The notes: generated by a model not told the origin, from the letters alone. Positions 17,197 to 26,637 are shown, counted from the first letter of the stretch. The stretch: 64,000 bases of DNA from Methyloversatilis sp. (GCF_030696805.1 NZ_JAUYRO010000088.1:1-64000); one strand, 5' to 3'. Numbers and translations: made by a program.

Positions 17197-19650
17197 ATGA
17201 ACGCCAACGCACTGTCCGATATCACGCTGCAGGTCACGGGCATGACCTGTGCATCCTGTGCCATGCGCGTCGAAAAGTCGCTCAAGGCTGTCCCCGGTGT
17301 CAGGCGGGCCCGCATCAACCTGGTGACCGAACAGGCCTCGGTGAGCGCCGGGACTGCAGTGACTGCAGACACTCTGGCCGCCGCTGTGCGCAAGGCGGGC
17401 TACGACGTCGCGACGACCGACATCACGCTGCGGGTCGAAGGCATGACCTGCGCTTCTTGCGCAGGGCGTGTCGAGAAGGCTCTGCTCAGGGTGGCCGGCG
17501 TTTCCGCAGCCACCGTCAATCTGGCGACCGAGAAGGTGAGCATCCATGCGCTGTCTGCGGTGCCGGTCACGGCACTGAAGTCCGCCATCGAGAAGGCCGG
17601 CTATGTCGCGAAGGAGCTCCAGGATGTAAAGCCGCAGTCCGCGCCTCGTCTTCCTGCCTGGTGGCCCGTCGCCGTGGGCGGCGCGTTGACGCTGCCCCTG
17701 GTGATGCCGATGCTGCTGCAGCTCTTTGGCATCGACTGGATGCCGGACGGCTGGCTGCAACTGGCCCTGGCGACCCCGGTGCAATTCTGGCTCGGCTGGC
17801 GCTTCTACCGTGCCGGCTGGAAGGCCGTGCTGGCCAAGACCGGCAACATGGACCTGCTGGTGGCCCTGGGCACCTCGGCGGCTTACGGGCTGTCGGCCTA
17901 CCTGCTGTTCGGGCATGCCGACCATGGCATGCCGCACCTGTACTTCGAGGCCTCCGCGGCGGTGATCACGCTGGTGCTGCTGGGCAAGTGGCTCGAGCAA
18001 CGTGCGAAGCGGCAGACGGCCGACGCCATCCGGGCACTGAATGCGCTGCGCCCAGGCACCGCCCGCGTGCGTCGAGAGGGCGTTGAGGCGGATGTTCCGG
18101 TGGATCAGGTGCAGGTGGGTGACCTCGTGATCGTGCGTCCTGGCGACCGCGTAGCCGTCGATGGCGACATCGTGGAAGGCCGCAGCCATGTCGACGAATC
18201 GCTCATCACGGGCGAGAGCCTGCCGGTGGCCAAGGGGGGCGGCGACAAGGTGACCGGCGGCGCCATCAATGCCGAAGGTGCGCTGACAGTCCGCACGACC
18301 GCCATCGGCGCCGAGACGACGCTGGCCCGAATCATCCGCATGGTCGAGTCGGCGCAGGCCGCGAAGGCGCCCATCCAGCGCATCGTCGACCGCGTGAGTG
18401 CGGTGTTCGTGCCGGTGGTGCTGCTCATTGCGCTGGCAACTTTCGCTGGATGGTTCGGCTTAACGGGGGATTGGGAGCAGGCGCTCATCAACGCGGTGGC
18501 CGTGCTGGTCATCGCCTGCCCCTGTGCGCTCGGGCTGGCCACGCCGACCGCCATCATGGCCGGTACCGGTGTCGCGGCGCGCCACGGCATCCTGATCAGG
18601 GATGCCGAAGCGCTTGAGGTCGCGCACGCTGTCACCGTCGTCGCGTTCGACAAGACCGGCACGCTCACGGAAGGCAAGCCTTCGCTCGCTGCCGTGCGGG
18701 CGGCCGAGGGCTACACCCGGAACGAGGTGCTATGCCTGGCCGCCGCGCTGCAGAAGTCGAGCAGCCATCCATTGGCCGTGGCCGTGATGGACCTGGCGCG
18801 GCACGAGGGCCTGCCGGTGCCCGAGGCGCACACGGCCGAGGCGCTACCGGGGCGTGGGGTCCAGGGTGTCGTGGGTGGCCAGACGCTGACCCTGGGCAGC
18901 ACGCGCCTGCTGCACGAACTGGGTCTTGTGGAAGGCGATTTGCACGCCGAAGCGCATCAGCTGGAGCGGCAGGGCAGGAGCGTGTCCTGGCTGGTCCGGT
19001 CCGATCCGGGCCAGCGTCGTCTGCTGGGCCTGCTGGCCTTCGGCGACACGGTGAAACCAACAGCGGCGGAGGCGGTGTCGCGGCTGCACCAACTTGGCAT
19101 CCGGACCGTCATGCTGACGGGTGACAACCGTGGTGCGGCCGATGCGGTCGCGAAGGAAGTGGGCATCACCGACCTGCGTGCCGGGCTGCTGCCGGGCGAC
19201 AAGGCCGCCATCGTCAAGGAACTGCGCGACGCTGGCGAGGTGGTCGCCTTCGTCGGCGACGGCTTGAACGACGGGCCGGCACTGGCAGCCGCTTCGGTGT
19301 CCTATGCGATGGCGGGCGGCGCCGACGTGGCCACCGAGACCGCCGGCATCACGCTGATGCGCGGTGATCCGCGCCTGGTGGCCGACTCGCTTGATGTATC
19401 CCGCCGCACGTACTCCAAAATCAAGCAGGGCCTTTTCTGGGCCTTCGGCTATAACGTGCTGGGTATTCCGCTGGCGGCGCTGGGTCTGCTGAACCCGATC
19501 ATTGCCGGTGCCGCAATGGCCTTCAGCAGCGTCAGCGTGGTGCTGAACGCGTTGACGCTGCGCAGGTGGCAGGGTGTTGCCGACGGACGCGCGGTGAAGT
19601 CTGCAAACCGGCAGATCCGAAGCGGGGCCGTCAAGGGAGAGCAGCGATGA
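17197..19650 (+). CDS. copA: Copper-exporting P1B-type ATPase
   Basis: 817 residues. Two N-terminal HMA domains each carry GMTCASC (about residues 13 and 83). Six to eight membrane helices follow, with the actuator motif LITGESLPV, the transmembrane CPC in [13 protein letters not shown], the phosphorylation motif [12 protein letters not shown], the P1B HP dipeptide in SSSHPLAV and the hinge [12 protein letters not shown]. The CPC motif plus the C-terminal [16 protein letters not shown] indicate P1B-1 Cu(I) export. The start is ATG 17197 with GAGG six bases upstream; the track start is 30 codons early. It overlaps cueR by ATGA. Confidence 0.95.
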   Translation: MNANALSDITLQVTGMTCASCAMRVEKSLKAVPGVRRARINLVTEQASVSAGTAVTADTLAAAVRKAGYDVATTDITLRVEGMTCASCAGRVEKALLRVAGVSAATVNLATEKVSIHALSAVPVTALKSAIEKAGYVAKELQDVKPQSAPRLPAWWPVAVGGALTLPLVMPMLLQLFGIDWMPDGWLQLALATPVQFWLGWRFYRAGWKAVLAKTGNMDLLVALGTSAAYGLSAYLLFGHADHGMPHLYFEASAAVITLVLLGKWLEQRAKRQTADAIRALNALRPGTARVRREGVEADVPVDQVQVGDLVIVRPGDRVAVDGDIVEGRSHVDESLITGESLPVAKGGGDKVTGGAINAEGALTVRTTAIGAETTLARIIRMVESAQAAKAPIQRIVDRVSAVFVPVVLLIALATFAGWFGLTGDWEQALINAVAVLVIACPCALGLATPTAIMAGTGVAARHGILIRDAEALEVAHAVTVVAFDKTGTLTEGKPSLAAVRAAEGYTRNEVLCLAAALQKSSSHPLAVAVMDLARHEGLPVPEAHTAEALPGRGVQGVVGGQTLTLGSTRLLHELGLVEGDLHAEAHQLERQGRSVSWLVRSDPGQRRLLGLLAFGDTVKPTAAEAVSRLHQLGIRTVMLTGDNRGAADAVAKEVGITDLRAGLLPGDKAAIVKELRDAGEVVAFVGDGLNDGPALAAASVSYAMAGGADVATETAGITLMRGDPRLVADSLDVSRRTYSKIKQGLFWAFGYNVLGIPLAALGLLNPIIAGAAMAFSSVSVVLNALTLRRWQGVADGRAVKSANRQIRSGAVKGEQR

Positions 19651-20126
19651 GCATGAACATCGGTGAAGCCGCAAAGGCCTCCGGGGTGTCGACAAAGATG
19701 ATTCGCCACTACGAGAGCGTCGGACTTTTCCCGGAGACGGCGCGAACGGCGTCCGGCTACCGGCAGTACACCGCCAGAGAAGTCAGCACGCTACGCTTTG
19801 TTCGGCAGTCGCGCGACCTGGGCTTCTCAATCGAACAGATTCGCGCGTTGCTCGGCCTGTGGCAGGACCGCAAGCGGCCAAGCCGGACGGTGCGCGCGCT
19901 GGCGCAGGCGCATATCGCGGAACTCGAAGAAAAGTTGAAGGAACTGCACGCGATGAAGGCCACGCTGGAGCATCTCGTTCACTGCTGCCACGGAGACGAT
20001 CGTCCTGACTGCCCCATCATCGAAACACTCGCTCACGAAGGAATCGCACCGGCCGCTGCGGAACATCGCGCGCGCGGAAGGACCGCCGGGCTCCAGCCGG
20101 GCCGGGCGCGACGAAGGGAGGGCTGA
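19647..20126 (+). CDS. cueR: MerR-family copper-responsive regulator
   Basis: 159 residues. The N-terminal winged helix ([25 protein letters not shown]) is followed by the dimerisation helix and a metal loop with two cysteines, [12 protein letters not shown], the CueR pattern for Cu(I)/Ag(I)/Au(I). A basic tail of about 25 residues follows. It is translationally coupled to copA (ATGA overlap) and is expected to act on the two long-spacer promoters upstream. Confidence 0.9.
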   Translation: MSMNIGEAAKASGVSTKMIRHYESVGLFPETARTASGYRQYTAREVSTLRFVRQSRDLGFSIEQIRALLGLWQDRKRPSRTVRALAQAHIAELEEKLKELHAMKATLEHLVHCCHGDDRPDCPIIETLAHEGIAPAAAEHRARGRTAGLQPGRARRREG

Positions 20127-20248
20127 CATAAACAGGTGATGAGTGCGGACGGGACGCGCCAGCGCGAGCAGGCCCAGCGCGCTTTGTGGTGCCATCTGCA
20201 TCAGGCGTCGCGTTTCGCCAAGGGGCCTCATTTGACGAGTACACGAAA

Positions 20249-20270
20249 AAGGCCTTCTTTCGAAGGCCTT
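20249..20270 (-). terminator. Original tRNA-Asn terminator, displaced by the prophage
   Basis: GGCCTTC and GAAGGCC form a stem with a short loop and a T-run on the minus strand. It sits just beyond the left copy of the tRNA 3' end, which is where the terminator of an uninterrupted leftward tRNA-Asn gene would be. Confidence 0.75.
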
Positions 20271-20289
20271 GATTTTCAACGCGGTTCTT

Positions 20290-20338
20290 TGGCTCCCCGA
20301 CCTGGGCTCGAACCAGGGACCTACGGATTAACAGTCCG
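20290..20338. repeat. Left prophage attachment site (49-bp core)
   Basis: A 49-bp segment identical to 60342-60390, matching the 3' part of tRNA-Asn from the anticodon loop through the encoded CCA. Identity ends sharply on both sides. The tRNA 5' half is missing here, so this copy is the original chromosomal tRNA end displaced by integration. Confidence 0.95.
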
Positions 20339-20454
20339 TTGTCGGACTGACCGGAAACCCGCGTCTGGCAAGGGATAGGGCATCGCGGTGTCTAATATTT
20401 CACCGCTGGAACGTGTCCGGAAAGGCGCATCTGGCCGTGGTTCAGGCGGCTCTA

Positions 20455-21522
20455 TTAGACGGCGGCCTTGACCTGATTCGGCTGAACAACGCCGCGCCAG
20501 CGTTGCTTCACGTAGCGCTCGGTTGTTGTGATGGAATCGTGGCCGCACAGCACCTGAATCTTCTCGAGCTGGACGCCTGACTGCCACATGTCGGTTGCGC
20601 CTTTGCCCTTCAGGTCGTAGTACCCGAAGCTGGGCACCTTCGCGGCGGCCTGGCGGCGCTTGAGCATCGCGCACAGGCCGTCGTAGGTGTAGGGCTGGCC
20701 ATCGCGACGATGCAGCAGCGTCATGCCGCGCAGCTTGCCGGCGCCGGCCTTCAGGCGATCGAGGATATCGTCGACTTCCTGTGTCACCTCAATGTCGACC
20801 ACGGCGCCCGTCTTGGCCTGGTCGTTTCGTATCACGCGCACCTCGCGGCCGTCAGGCAGGCGGCGCTTCACGATGTCGCGCTCGGTCCAGGTGATGATGT
20901 CTTCCGGCCGCTGCAGCGTGCGATACACGAGGTGCGCCAGCGCCCACACCATCAGCGGAGCGCTGGCCAGCGCGCGCTGCATTTCGTCGTCCTCGACATA
21001 GCGATCGCGCTTCGTTTCCGTGTTGCGGCGAACACCGATGCAGGGGTTCGTCTTCACGCCGGCGTGGCCCTTACGGATCAGCCACGTGAACATCGACGAC
21101 AAGCAGGCTTTCTCGCGGTTCGCCCGCACGGCGCGCTTCGACTCCAGATTGGTGTCCAGATAGTCGCCGACGTCGTTCGGCCCTACGCCGAGCGGGTACA
21201 TGTCACCGAAGTAATCCTTCAGTTTTTTTGCATTGGCCGTGTAGTCCTCAAGCGTGCGCGGCGCCATGTCACCGACAGCCACTCTCTTCTTGCACCAAAC
21301 AAGAAACTCGTCCAGCCAATAAGCCACCGTCCCGAATCCGTCGTCTTGGTGCTGCCGGATCCGCCGCGCGCGTTCCTTCACCTGTGCGACGTCTGTACCC
21401 AGGTGCTCCCATCGGCCGGACGGGTAGTCAGCTGTCGGGCGATGGAAAAAGTAGAACGCGCCGTGCTTCGCATAGACGCGGTCGGGAAGGTCCAGCGGGT
21501 TGTTCTTGCGGCGTCGGCCCAT
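20455..21522 (-). CDS. int: Phage tyrosine recombinase (integrase)
   Basis: 355 residues. The N-terminal DNA-binding part and SAM-like core (TLEDYTANAKKLKDYFG) are followed by the catalytic domain: Arg in TLQRPEDI, the motif GHDSITTTERYV with the nucleophilic Tyr near the C-terminus. The usual HxxR box is altered to YDLK in GYYDLKGKGATDMW, so His and Arg are replaced. It lies 117 bp from the left attachment site and is the last gene of the leftward early operon. The start ATG 21522 is two bases before the DUF4224 stop codon. Confidence 0.9.
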   Translation of the reverse strand: MGRRRKNNPLDLPDRVYAKHGAFYFFHRPTADYPSGRWEHLGTDVAQVKERARRIRQHQDDGFGTVAYWLDEFLVWCKKRVAVGDMAPRTLEDYTANAKKLKDYFGDMYPLGVGPNDVGDYLDTNLESKRAVRANREKACLSSMFTWLIRKGHAGVKTNPCIGVRRNTETKRDRYVEDDEMQRALASAPLMVWALAHLVYRTLQRPEDIITWTERDIVKRRLPDGREVRVIRNDQAKTGAVVDIEVTQEVDDILDRLKAGAGKLRGMTLLHRRDGQPYTYDGLCAMLKRRQAAAKVPSFGYYDLKGKGATDMWQSGVQLEKIQVLCGHDSITTTERYVKQRWRGVVQPNQVKAAV

Positions 21523-21523
21523 G

Positions 21524-21790
21524 TCATGCGGCCCGGTCCCGGGCGATAGAAGCAAGAAAACGCTCCCGGTTGGGGCCGGGGGACTTCCGTTCGACGTCGA
21601 ATGCAGGCAATTGGTCGATCGGTCGGCCGGACAATACCGCTTCCGCATGGCTGCGCACAACCAGCGGCCGGCCGTTTGGCTTCGTCGTCACCGTCAGGCC
21701 AAGTTCGCGCAGGTAGCGAACCTGTGCCGCGGCCTGCACCAGCGGCTCGCAGATCCGCGATATCTCGGCGTCGGTCAGGAACATGTCCAT
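21524..21790 (-). CDS. DUF4224-family protein
   Basis: 88 residues. The opening MFLTDAEISRICEPLVQAAAQVRYLRELGL and the later GRPLVVRSHAE match small DUF4224 proteins usually encoded directly beside phage integrases. A role as recombination directionality factor is plausible by position but unproven. The start overlaps the ASCH gene stop codon (ATGA). Confidence 0.75.
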   Translation of the reverse strand: MDMFLTDAEISRICEPLVQAAAQVRYLRELGLTVTTKPNGRPLVVRSHAEAVLSGRPIDQLPAFDVERKSPGPNRERFLASIARDRAA

Positions 21791-22167
21791 CAGTCGTACT
21801 CCGGCACGTTGAAGAACTGCAGCCGGCCCTTGTAGGGCTGGAAGGGTATTGGCCGTGGCCGCTCCAGCAGGAAGCCATGCTCACCCACGAACCATTGCGA
21901 GCTGCTCGCCGTCACGCACCCGGTGATGGTGACAATGCCGCACAGACCACCTTTCGGAAGATCGTCGAAGCTGGGCAGACCGAAGTCTGTACCGAACTCG
22001 GCGATCAGGCTGTCGCGGATCTGCTCGACGTCGGCGCGGGTGGCCGACTTGCTGGCGTGGATCAGGCAATCGCCGCGAAAAGTGGTTGGCCAGTCGCGGT
22101 TCTCGATGTCTTTGTGGCCGGCGACGATGAGCCAGGCCCACGGTTGGCGGATAGACAGGGCGATCAT
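21790..22167 (-). CDS. ASCH-domain protein
   Basis: 125 residues with the ASCH signature MIALSIRQPWAWLIVAGHKDIENRDW and later GGLCGIVTI. ASCH folds resemble PUA domains and bind RNA or modified nucleotides. It overlaps the upstream DndC-like gene by 4 bp, so the two are probably translated together, and it may recognise a modification made or used by that enzyme; this link is inference. Confidence 0.85.
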   Translation of the reverse strand: MIALSIRQPWAWLIVAGHKDIENRDWPTTFRGDCLIHASKSATRADVEQIRDSLIAEFGTDFGLPSFDDLPKGGLCGIVTITGCVTASSSQWFVGEHGFLLERPRPIPFQPYKGRLQFFNVPEYD

Positions 22168-23402
22168 GAAGCCTCCTCGAGCCCGAAGAGATCGTGCTGT
22201 TCTGCACCGTTACCGTAGATGGTCACCGGCAACCATTCATCGGCGTGAGGCTCATCCCCGTTCCAGCCATCTGGCCACGTTTCGGTGGCGATCAGAGCAC
22301 GGATGCGGGCCTCTTCTTCAGCGTTGATCAGCTCGAACACGTCGCCCTTCCACCCGTTGCCTATGGCGCCAAGATTCACCCGATGTTGAATATCCAGAAT
22401 CTGATCGAGAGCAGAAAGCCTCGCCTCGAACGTGAGTGGTCCCATGCGCTGCGGGTTCTTGCCGATTGAGCCATCCTTCAGGCGCTCAATGCCAGACTTG
22501 CGCAGGCGCTGGGCTGGTTCCCGAAGCCAGCGGTAGATCGGTTTGAGTTCATGCAGTGGGGCCAAGTGACGCCAGCGCGGCATCGCAAGGATGCTGTTGA
22601 GGGCCTTTTCCTCCTGCGCCAGCGGGCATGCGATGCACCCGGTGCGCGCGTTCGTTTCCTCGGCTTCGTCCCCACCGTAGGCGTCGGCGATCAGCTCGCT
22701 TGACCATCCACCGAACTCCTCGCGCGGCGCCCAGTGGCGGAGCCATTCCCAGACGTGGCAGACACGCCAGTGCAAGAGTGGCGCCAACGTGGCGATGCGG
22801 CCGCGCACGCTCCGGCTCTCTGGCAGAACTTGCTGATACCAACCCTGTCCACACTCGGCACCATCCTTTCCGCAGCTCATTTCGATTCGTCGGTCGCGAA
22901 TCGCGCTCTCTCCCTGACGGACGCCGGTGATGGTCAATGCTGTGCCGTCGCCGATCGACTCAGCGATGGCGGCGGCCATCGGATCAACCTTGATCTGTCG
23001 AGTGCACCAGCGCAGCGTGTTGTTGTTCGGCGGCGGCACGCCGCGGCCGAGGATATAGACCAGGAAGCGCTTATCGAGCGGCGCGCGGACGATCCGGCAT
23101 TCGATATCGCGTTCGGCCAGCTCGTCCATGATCGCCTCGGCAGCGATGGCCAGCGGCGGCAGTTCCTGACGCGTGTCAGCGTAGAGCACGGTCAGGCGCT
23201 TCGGCGCCCGAATCTTGCCGGTGTTGATCAGCCACACGATCAGCGTCAGCGTGGCTGTGCTGTCCTTTCCACCGGACCACGCAACGACCCAATGCTCGTG
23301 TGCAGGGCCGTAGGCCTGCAGGCTCTGCATGGTCAGTTCGATGGACTCGTTCATCTGCAGGCGTGCTCCGCCTTCGAAGAGATGCAGGTCGCGTATGGTC
23401 AT
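22164..23402 (-). CDS. PAPS reductase/DndC-like ATP pyrophosphatase
   Basis: 412 residues from ATG 23402 (ATGA overlap with the preceding stop). The PP-loop SGGKDS is at residues 43-48, followed by RWCTRQIK (Cys133) and GVRQGES. Further cysteines are Cys177 and Cys184 (SCGKDGAECG) and the pair GCIACP (Cys256, Cys259), which could ligate an Fe-S cluster as in DndC of DNA phosphorothioation. It lacks dndB, dndD and dndE partners. True PAPS reductases for sulfate assimilation are shorter and lack this cysteine set, so a nucleic-acid sulfur or nucleotide-modification role is more likely. Confidence 0.75.
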   Translation of the reverse strand: MTIRDLHLFEGGARLQMNESIELTMQSLQAYGPAHEHWVVAWSGGKDSTATLTLIVWLINTGKIRAPKRLTVLYADTRQELPPLAIAAEAIMDELAERDIECRIVRAPLDKRFLVYILGRGVPPPNNNTLRWCTRQIKVDPMAAAIAESIGDGTALTITGVRQGESAIRDRRIEMSCGKDGAECGQGWYQQVLPESRSVRGRIATLAPLLHWRVCHVWEWLRHWAPREEFGGWSSELIADAYGGDEAEETNARTGCIACPLAQEEKALNSILAMPRWRHLAPLHELKPIYRWLREPAQRLRKSGIERLKDGSIGKNPQRMGPLTFEARLSALDQILDIQHRVNLGAIGNGWKGDVFELINAEEEARIRALIATETWPDGWNGDEPHADEWLPVTIYGNGAEQHDLFGLEEAS

Positions 23403-23692
23403 GGCTTTCTCCACCGCAGTGCGCCGGCTGATGATTCACGCACTACGTAGCTTCTCTTCAGCGCATGCCAGCCATGCTTGCAGGATGCCTCGCACGATTT
23501 ATATCCGGGGCCGCCCTTGTCACCGTAATCAACGGCCCCACAGCGCGCACACTCGAAAACGGGCTGCGAGCAGTTGTCTGTGAAGTCGTGCGGACAATGC
23601 CGCCCGCCTATGGATACCAAGGCGTGCCCGGCTGCGCAAAGGTCCGCCCCACCGAGCGCAGCGGCCTCCGCGATCAGGAATTTCAGATTCAT
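23399..23692 (-). CDS. Small phage protein with Cys/His metal-binding motifs
   Basis: 97 residues. Cysteines and histidines are arranged as HCPHDF, FECARCG and YKSCEASCKHGWH, suggesting one or two zinc sites. No family recognised. Coupled to both neighbours by 4-bp overlaps. Confidence 0.6.
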   Translation of the reverse strand: MNLKFLIAEAAALGGADLCAAGHALVSIGGRHCPHDFTDNCSQPVFECARCGAVDYGDKGGPGYKSCEASCKHGWHALKRSYVVRESSAGALRWRKP

Positions 23693-24012
23693 GGACTCAC
23701 CTCGAACATATCCACGGTGTGGGCGTCACGCGTGGCGCAGCTCGGGCCGTCCGGCGCGTCGACAGGCTCGAACGCGGTGCAGACCGGGTCGCCGTCATCG
23801 TCGTAGCGCCACTCTCGTGGGTATTCCGGGTGGGTGACGTCGTACGCGTAGGTGGCGCCGATGATCGGGCAGCAGTCCTGTTCGCTGGCCATGTCCGCAT
23901 CTACATCGCCGTTCATGACCCGGTCGCGCTTGCAGCGTCCGCACCAGCCGGCGATGAAGCTCTCGCCCTGTGTGCCGTTCGATGGGCGGAAAAGAGGGAT
24001 TTCTGTGCTCAT
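23689..24012 (-). CDS. Small acidic phage protein with a Cys pair
   Basis: 107 residues from ATG 24012, overlapping the preceding stop codon. It contains WCGRCKRDRVMNGD, DCCPI and an acidic middle (YDDDGDP). No recognised family; the CxxC suggests metal binding. The track start 49 codons upstream lies inside the neighbour. Confidence 0.6.
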   Translation of the reverse strand: MSTEIPLFRPSNGTQGESFIAGWCGRCKRDRVMNGDVDADMASEQDCCPIIGATYAYDVTHPEYPREWRYDDDGDPVCTAFEPVDAPDGPSCATRDAHTVDMFEVSP

Positions 24013-24713
24013 GCGCCTTGCTCCCCTGCCTTCGGCGATGGTTTCGTCGCGCGCCAATCGTCGTACCGCTTCCAGGCGTGTTCGGCGAGGTTGTTGTAGG
24101 TACTGTTGGCGATGCCCCAGTGCTTTTGTACGTCCTTCCACTCGCCGCCTTTCTTCCATCGCCGCTGGGCGCCGATCTCGATCAGCGGCGTGTTCCTGAG
24201 TGGGTGTTCTTCCGGCAGAAGGTGAAGGTGTTCGGAAATCTCATCGCCATCTGTCTCGACTTGATGTGATGCCGAACTGATCTGCGCCAGCTCGCGCAGG
24301 TCGGCGTCAGGCATGCCCGTCTTGAAGCACCACGCCGCGGCGAGCAGGTCGAAGGCTTGCGTGCCTTCACCGATCAGACTCGCAACGCGCGGCTCGGTGC
24401 GGATGCGCGTGATGAGGTAGGACACGGCGCGGTGAGCTGCGAAGGCGGTCATGCCGGGCGAACTGGCCGGGTCCCTGAGCCATTCCGGCTCGTGGAAAAG
24501 TTCGGCCAGCTCGGCTTCGTTGAGCACCAGGTCGTTGCAGGCGTCCGTCCAGATCTGGGCGGAGGTGCCCTTGCAGGTGGACATCACCTGCAGCACGACG
24601 GCGTTGCCGATCCGCCGGCCATCGCGGGTGCAAAGCTGGGCGCCGACTTCTAGGTAGCCGCGGGCGACGCCAGTGGCCCAGGGCGGTTGATGGGTGTTGT
24701 AGGTATCAGACAT
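24009..24713 (-). CDS. Phage protein of unknown function
   Basis: 234 residues. The N-terminal part (LEVGAQLCTRDGRRIGNAVV) looks like a small beta barrel; the C-terminal part (KKGGEWKDVQKHWGIANSTYNNLAEHAWKRYDDWRA) resembles a helix-turn-helix. No catalytic motif. It overlaps the methyltransferase stop codon by 8 bp. Confidence 0.6.
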   Translation of the reverse strand: MSDTYNTHQPPWATGVARGYLEVGAQLCTRDGRRIGNAVVLQVMSTCKGTSAQIWTDACNDLVLNEAELAELFHEPEWLRDPASSPGMTAFAAHRAVSYLITRIRTEPRVASLIGEGTQAFDLLAAAWCFKTGMPDADLRELAQISSASHQVETDGDEISEHLHLLPEEHPLRNTPLIEIGAQRRWKKGGEWKDVQKHWGIANSTYNNLAEHAWKRYDDWRATKPSPKAGEQGA

Positions 24714-26637
24714 TGAGGTCTCCCTGCGCCACAGTCAGCGCAGCCAGCGCCGGCTGCACCCAGATTGGCGCGGATGAAAGGGTGAAGGTCTCGCCCGACC
24801 ACGCCAGCAGCAGCGTGCGGCCCATTTCGCTGGCGATGGCCTGAGAAGCGTCCGGCGGGACAGCGTTGCCGATGCGCTCGCGCCAGTCGCTGTCGCTCAG
24901 ACCGTCCAGTTCCAGCTGCTCTTCCGGATCGACCAGCGACTGCAGCGCGGCGAGTTCGAGTGTCGTGAAGGGCCTGTGCCACGTGCCGTCCTCGGCTCGG
25001 ATTACTGCAACGACGCGGTCATTAGATCCAGGAATCTGGGGGGTCTGAAAGGCCCCTGGACCCATCCCGAAAACCGCATCTGGACGCCATTCTTGAAAAT
25101 CGTAAGGGGTGGTTTTTGCCCCCGTGGGCTCTAATCTCGGATCCGCCACCGACCACGGCCCGTTGTCGTGGCACGCGGACGCAGACACAGCGCCGGAGCT
25201 GCTCGACCACGGCACGACGCCGTAGTGACCGCCGGTCAGGTAGTGATCGCCGCGCTGGCGCTGCATGCCTGGGCGCGGGTCGGCCACGGCATAGGCACCC
25301 TGCCCTGTGGTGCTGCCGCTGATCACGGTTCCGGCCGCGTCGGTCCAGTCGGTGACCGCGTACTTGCCGAACAGCTCGCCGGCCGGGCGCGGGTCGCTCA
25401 CCGCCATCGCGCCGCTGCCGATCTGCTGCGAGCCGGTGACGCAGTTCGACGGGTGGCGCCAGTCAATGACGCGGAACATGTTGTAGTGCCGAGTATCACT
25501 CGGCGGCATGCGCGGGTCGGACACCGCGAATGCACCTTGCCCAGGCATCGTCTTGCCGCTGACCGTCCCGGTGTGCGCGTCCCACTTGCGCACGCCGTAA
25601 GCCTGGCCGTCCGACCACTTCGCGGACTGTTCGAAGCGCGGATCGGCGACCGAGAAGGCACCGTTCATCGGCAGTGACTCGCCGGCGACGGCGCCGGTTG
25701 TTTCGTCCCACCGGCGCACGCCGAGGGCGCCTCGGAACATCTCCGGCACGATCAGGTAATCGCGCAGGTTGCCGCCCTCGATCGCCAGCCGGTTCAGGCT
25801 GCGCCAGTCGCTACCGGCCTCGACGAACGCCAGCCGCACCCATGTTTTCCACATCAACGCCGGCACGCGGTGCATCGGACCGCCTGCGGCATCGCCCGGG
25901 AGCGGCATACGGCCCAGCACCGTGCCGACACCCTGCAGCCGCTTCATCGCCGGCTCGTACAGGAAGGGCGGCACCTTGGCCATGTGGCGCGCCACCAGCA
26001 GGAAGCGCTTGCGGCTCTGCGCGAGACCGCCGAGCTGGCCGCAGTCATGCGTGGTCTCGGCCACCGCGTAGCCGTACTGCCGCAGCAGTGCCGTGATCTG
26101 GTCGAGCAGGTGCCTGCCGCGCGTGGCGATGCGCGGCACGTTTTCGAACAGGATCAGCTCAGGCGGGTCGTCCGACCACGCTTCGAGCATCAGCCACACG
26201 CCGCGCAAGGTGAGGCGGTTGAGCGCCTGGTACTTGTCGGTGCGGCTCTTGCCCTCGGCGAGCAGGCCGCTGAATCCCTTGCACGGCGCGCTCAGGAACA
26301 CGATGTGCGGGCGCTCGCCTCCGGCCGCGCGGTGGATGTCAGCCGTCGTCGACTCGCGCCAGCCGGCCGGCGGTTCGGCGCCGTGGAAGGCGCAGTACTG
26401 ATCTCGATCGAACAGATCCAGCACCGTGCCCGGTACGCCGGCGAGCCTGCCGAAGTCTCTGATCGATGCCGGGTCGACGTCGATGCCGCCTATGCACCGG
26501 AACCGGCCGGTCATTGAGCCGACACGGGCGCTGGCCGCGTTGAAGCCGCGCGCGCCCCCGCCGAGGCCACAGAACAGGTGAAAGTGACGGATATCGCGCA
26601 CGTCGTCGGGCGCGGTGGTGAAGGCATCGCGTTTCAT
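24706..26637 (-). CDS. C5 cytosine DNA methyltransferase with internal repeats
   Basis: 643 residues from ATG 26637. Motif I is FCGLGGGARGF, motif IV has the catalytic Cys119 in SAPCKGFSG, motif VI is ENVPRI, motif VIII QSRKRFLLV, and motifs IX-X include RIGNAVPPDASQAI at the C-terminus. Between motifs VIII and IX, where the target recognition domain lies, five degenerate repeats each end in a variant of GAFSVADPR (residues about 305-503). It probably protects phage DNA from restriction; no endonuclease is adjacent. Target sequence unknown. Part of the ATGA-coupled early operon. Confidence 0.9.
   Translation of the reverse strand: MKRDAFTTAPDDVRDIRHFHLFCGLGGGARGFNAASARVGSMTGRFRCIGGIDVDPASIRDFGRLAGVPGTVLDLFDRDQYCAFHGAEPPAGWRESTTADIHRAAGGERPHIVFLSAPCKGFSGLLAEGKSRTDKYQALNRLTLRGVWLMLEAWSDDPPELILFENVPRIATRGRHLLDQITALLRQYGYAVAETTHDCGQLGGLAQSRKRFLLVARHMAKVPPFLYEPAMKRLQGVGTVLGRMPLPGDAAGGPMHRVPALMWKTWVRLAFVEAGSDWRSLNRLAIEGGNLRDYLIVPEMFRGALGVRRWDETTGAVAGESLPMNGAFSVADPRFEQSAKWSDGQAYGVRKWDAHTGTVSGKTMPGQGAFAVSDPRMPPSDTRHYNMFRVIDWRHPSNCVTGSQQIGSGAMAVSDPRPAGELFGKYAVTDWTDAAGTVISGSTTGQGAYAVADPRPGMQRQRGDHYLTGGHYGVVPWSSSSGAVSASACHDNGPWSVADPRLEPTGAKTTPYDFQEWRPDAVFGMGPGAFQTPQIPGSNDRVVAVIRAEDGTWHRPFTTLELAALQSLVDPEEQLELDGLSDSDWRERIGNAVPPDASQAIASEMGRTLLLAWSGETFTLSSAPIWVQPALAALTVAQGDLNV
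25129..25725 (-). repeat. Five tandem coding repeats in the C5 methyltransferase
   Basis: Repeats of roughly 35-45 codons read YGVRRWDETTGAVAGESLP, YGVRKWDAHTGTVSGKTMP, then three more diverged copies (starting YNMFRV, YAVTDW, YGVVPW), each closing with G-A-x-x-V-[AS]-D-P-R. They occupy the expected target recognition region. Confidence 0.85.

Noticed and set aside
22164-23402. A complete DNA phosphorothioation (dnd) operon
   Set aside because: Only a DndC-like protein is present; no DndA, DndB, DndD or DndE was found nearby.
25129-25725. Possible CRISPR array
   Set aside because: The repeats are in-frame, degenerate protein repeats of unequal length within a methyltransferase; no cas genes are present.
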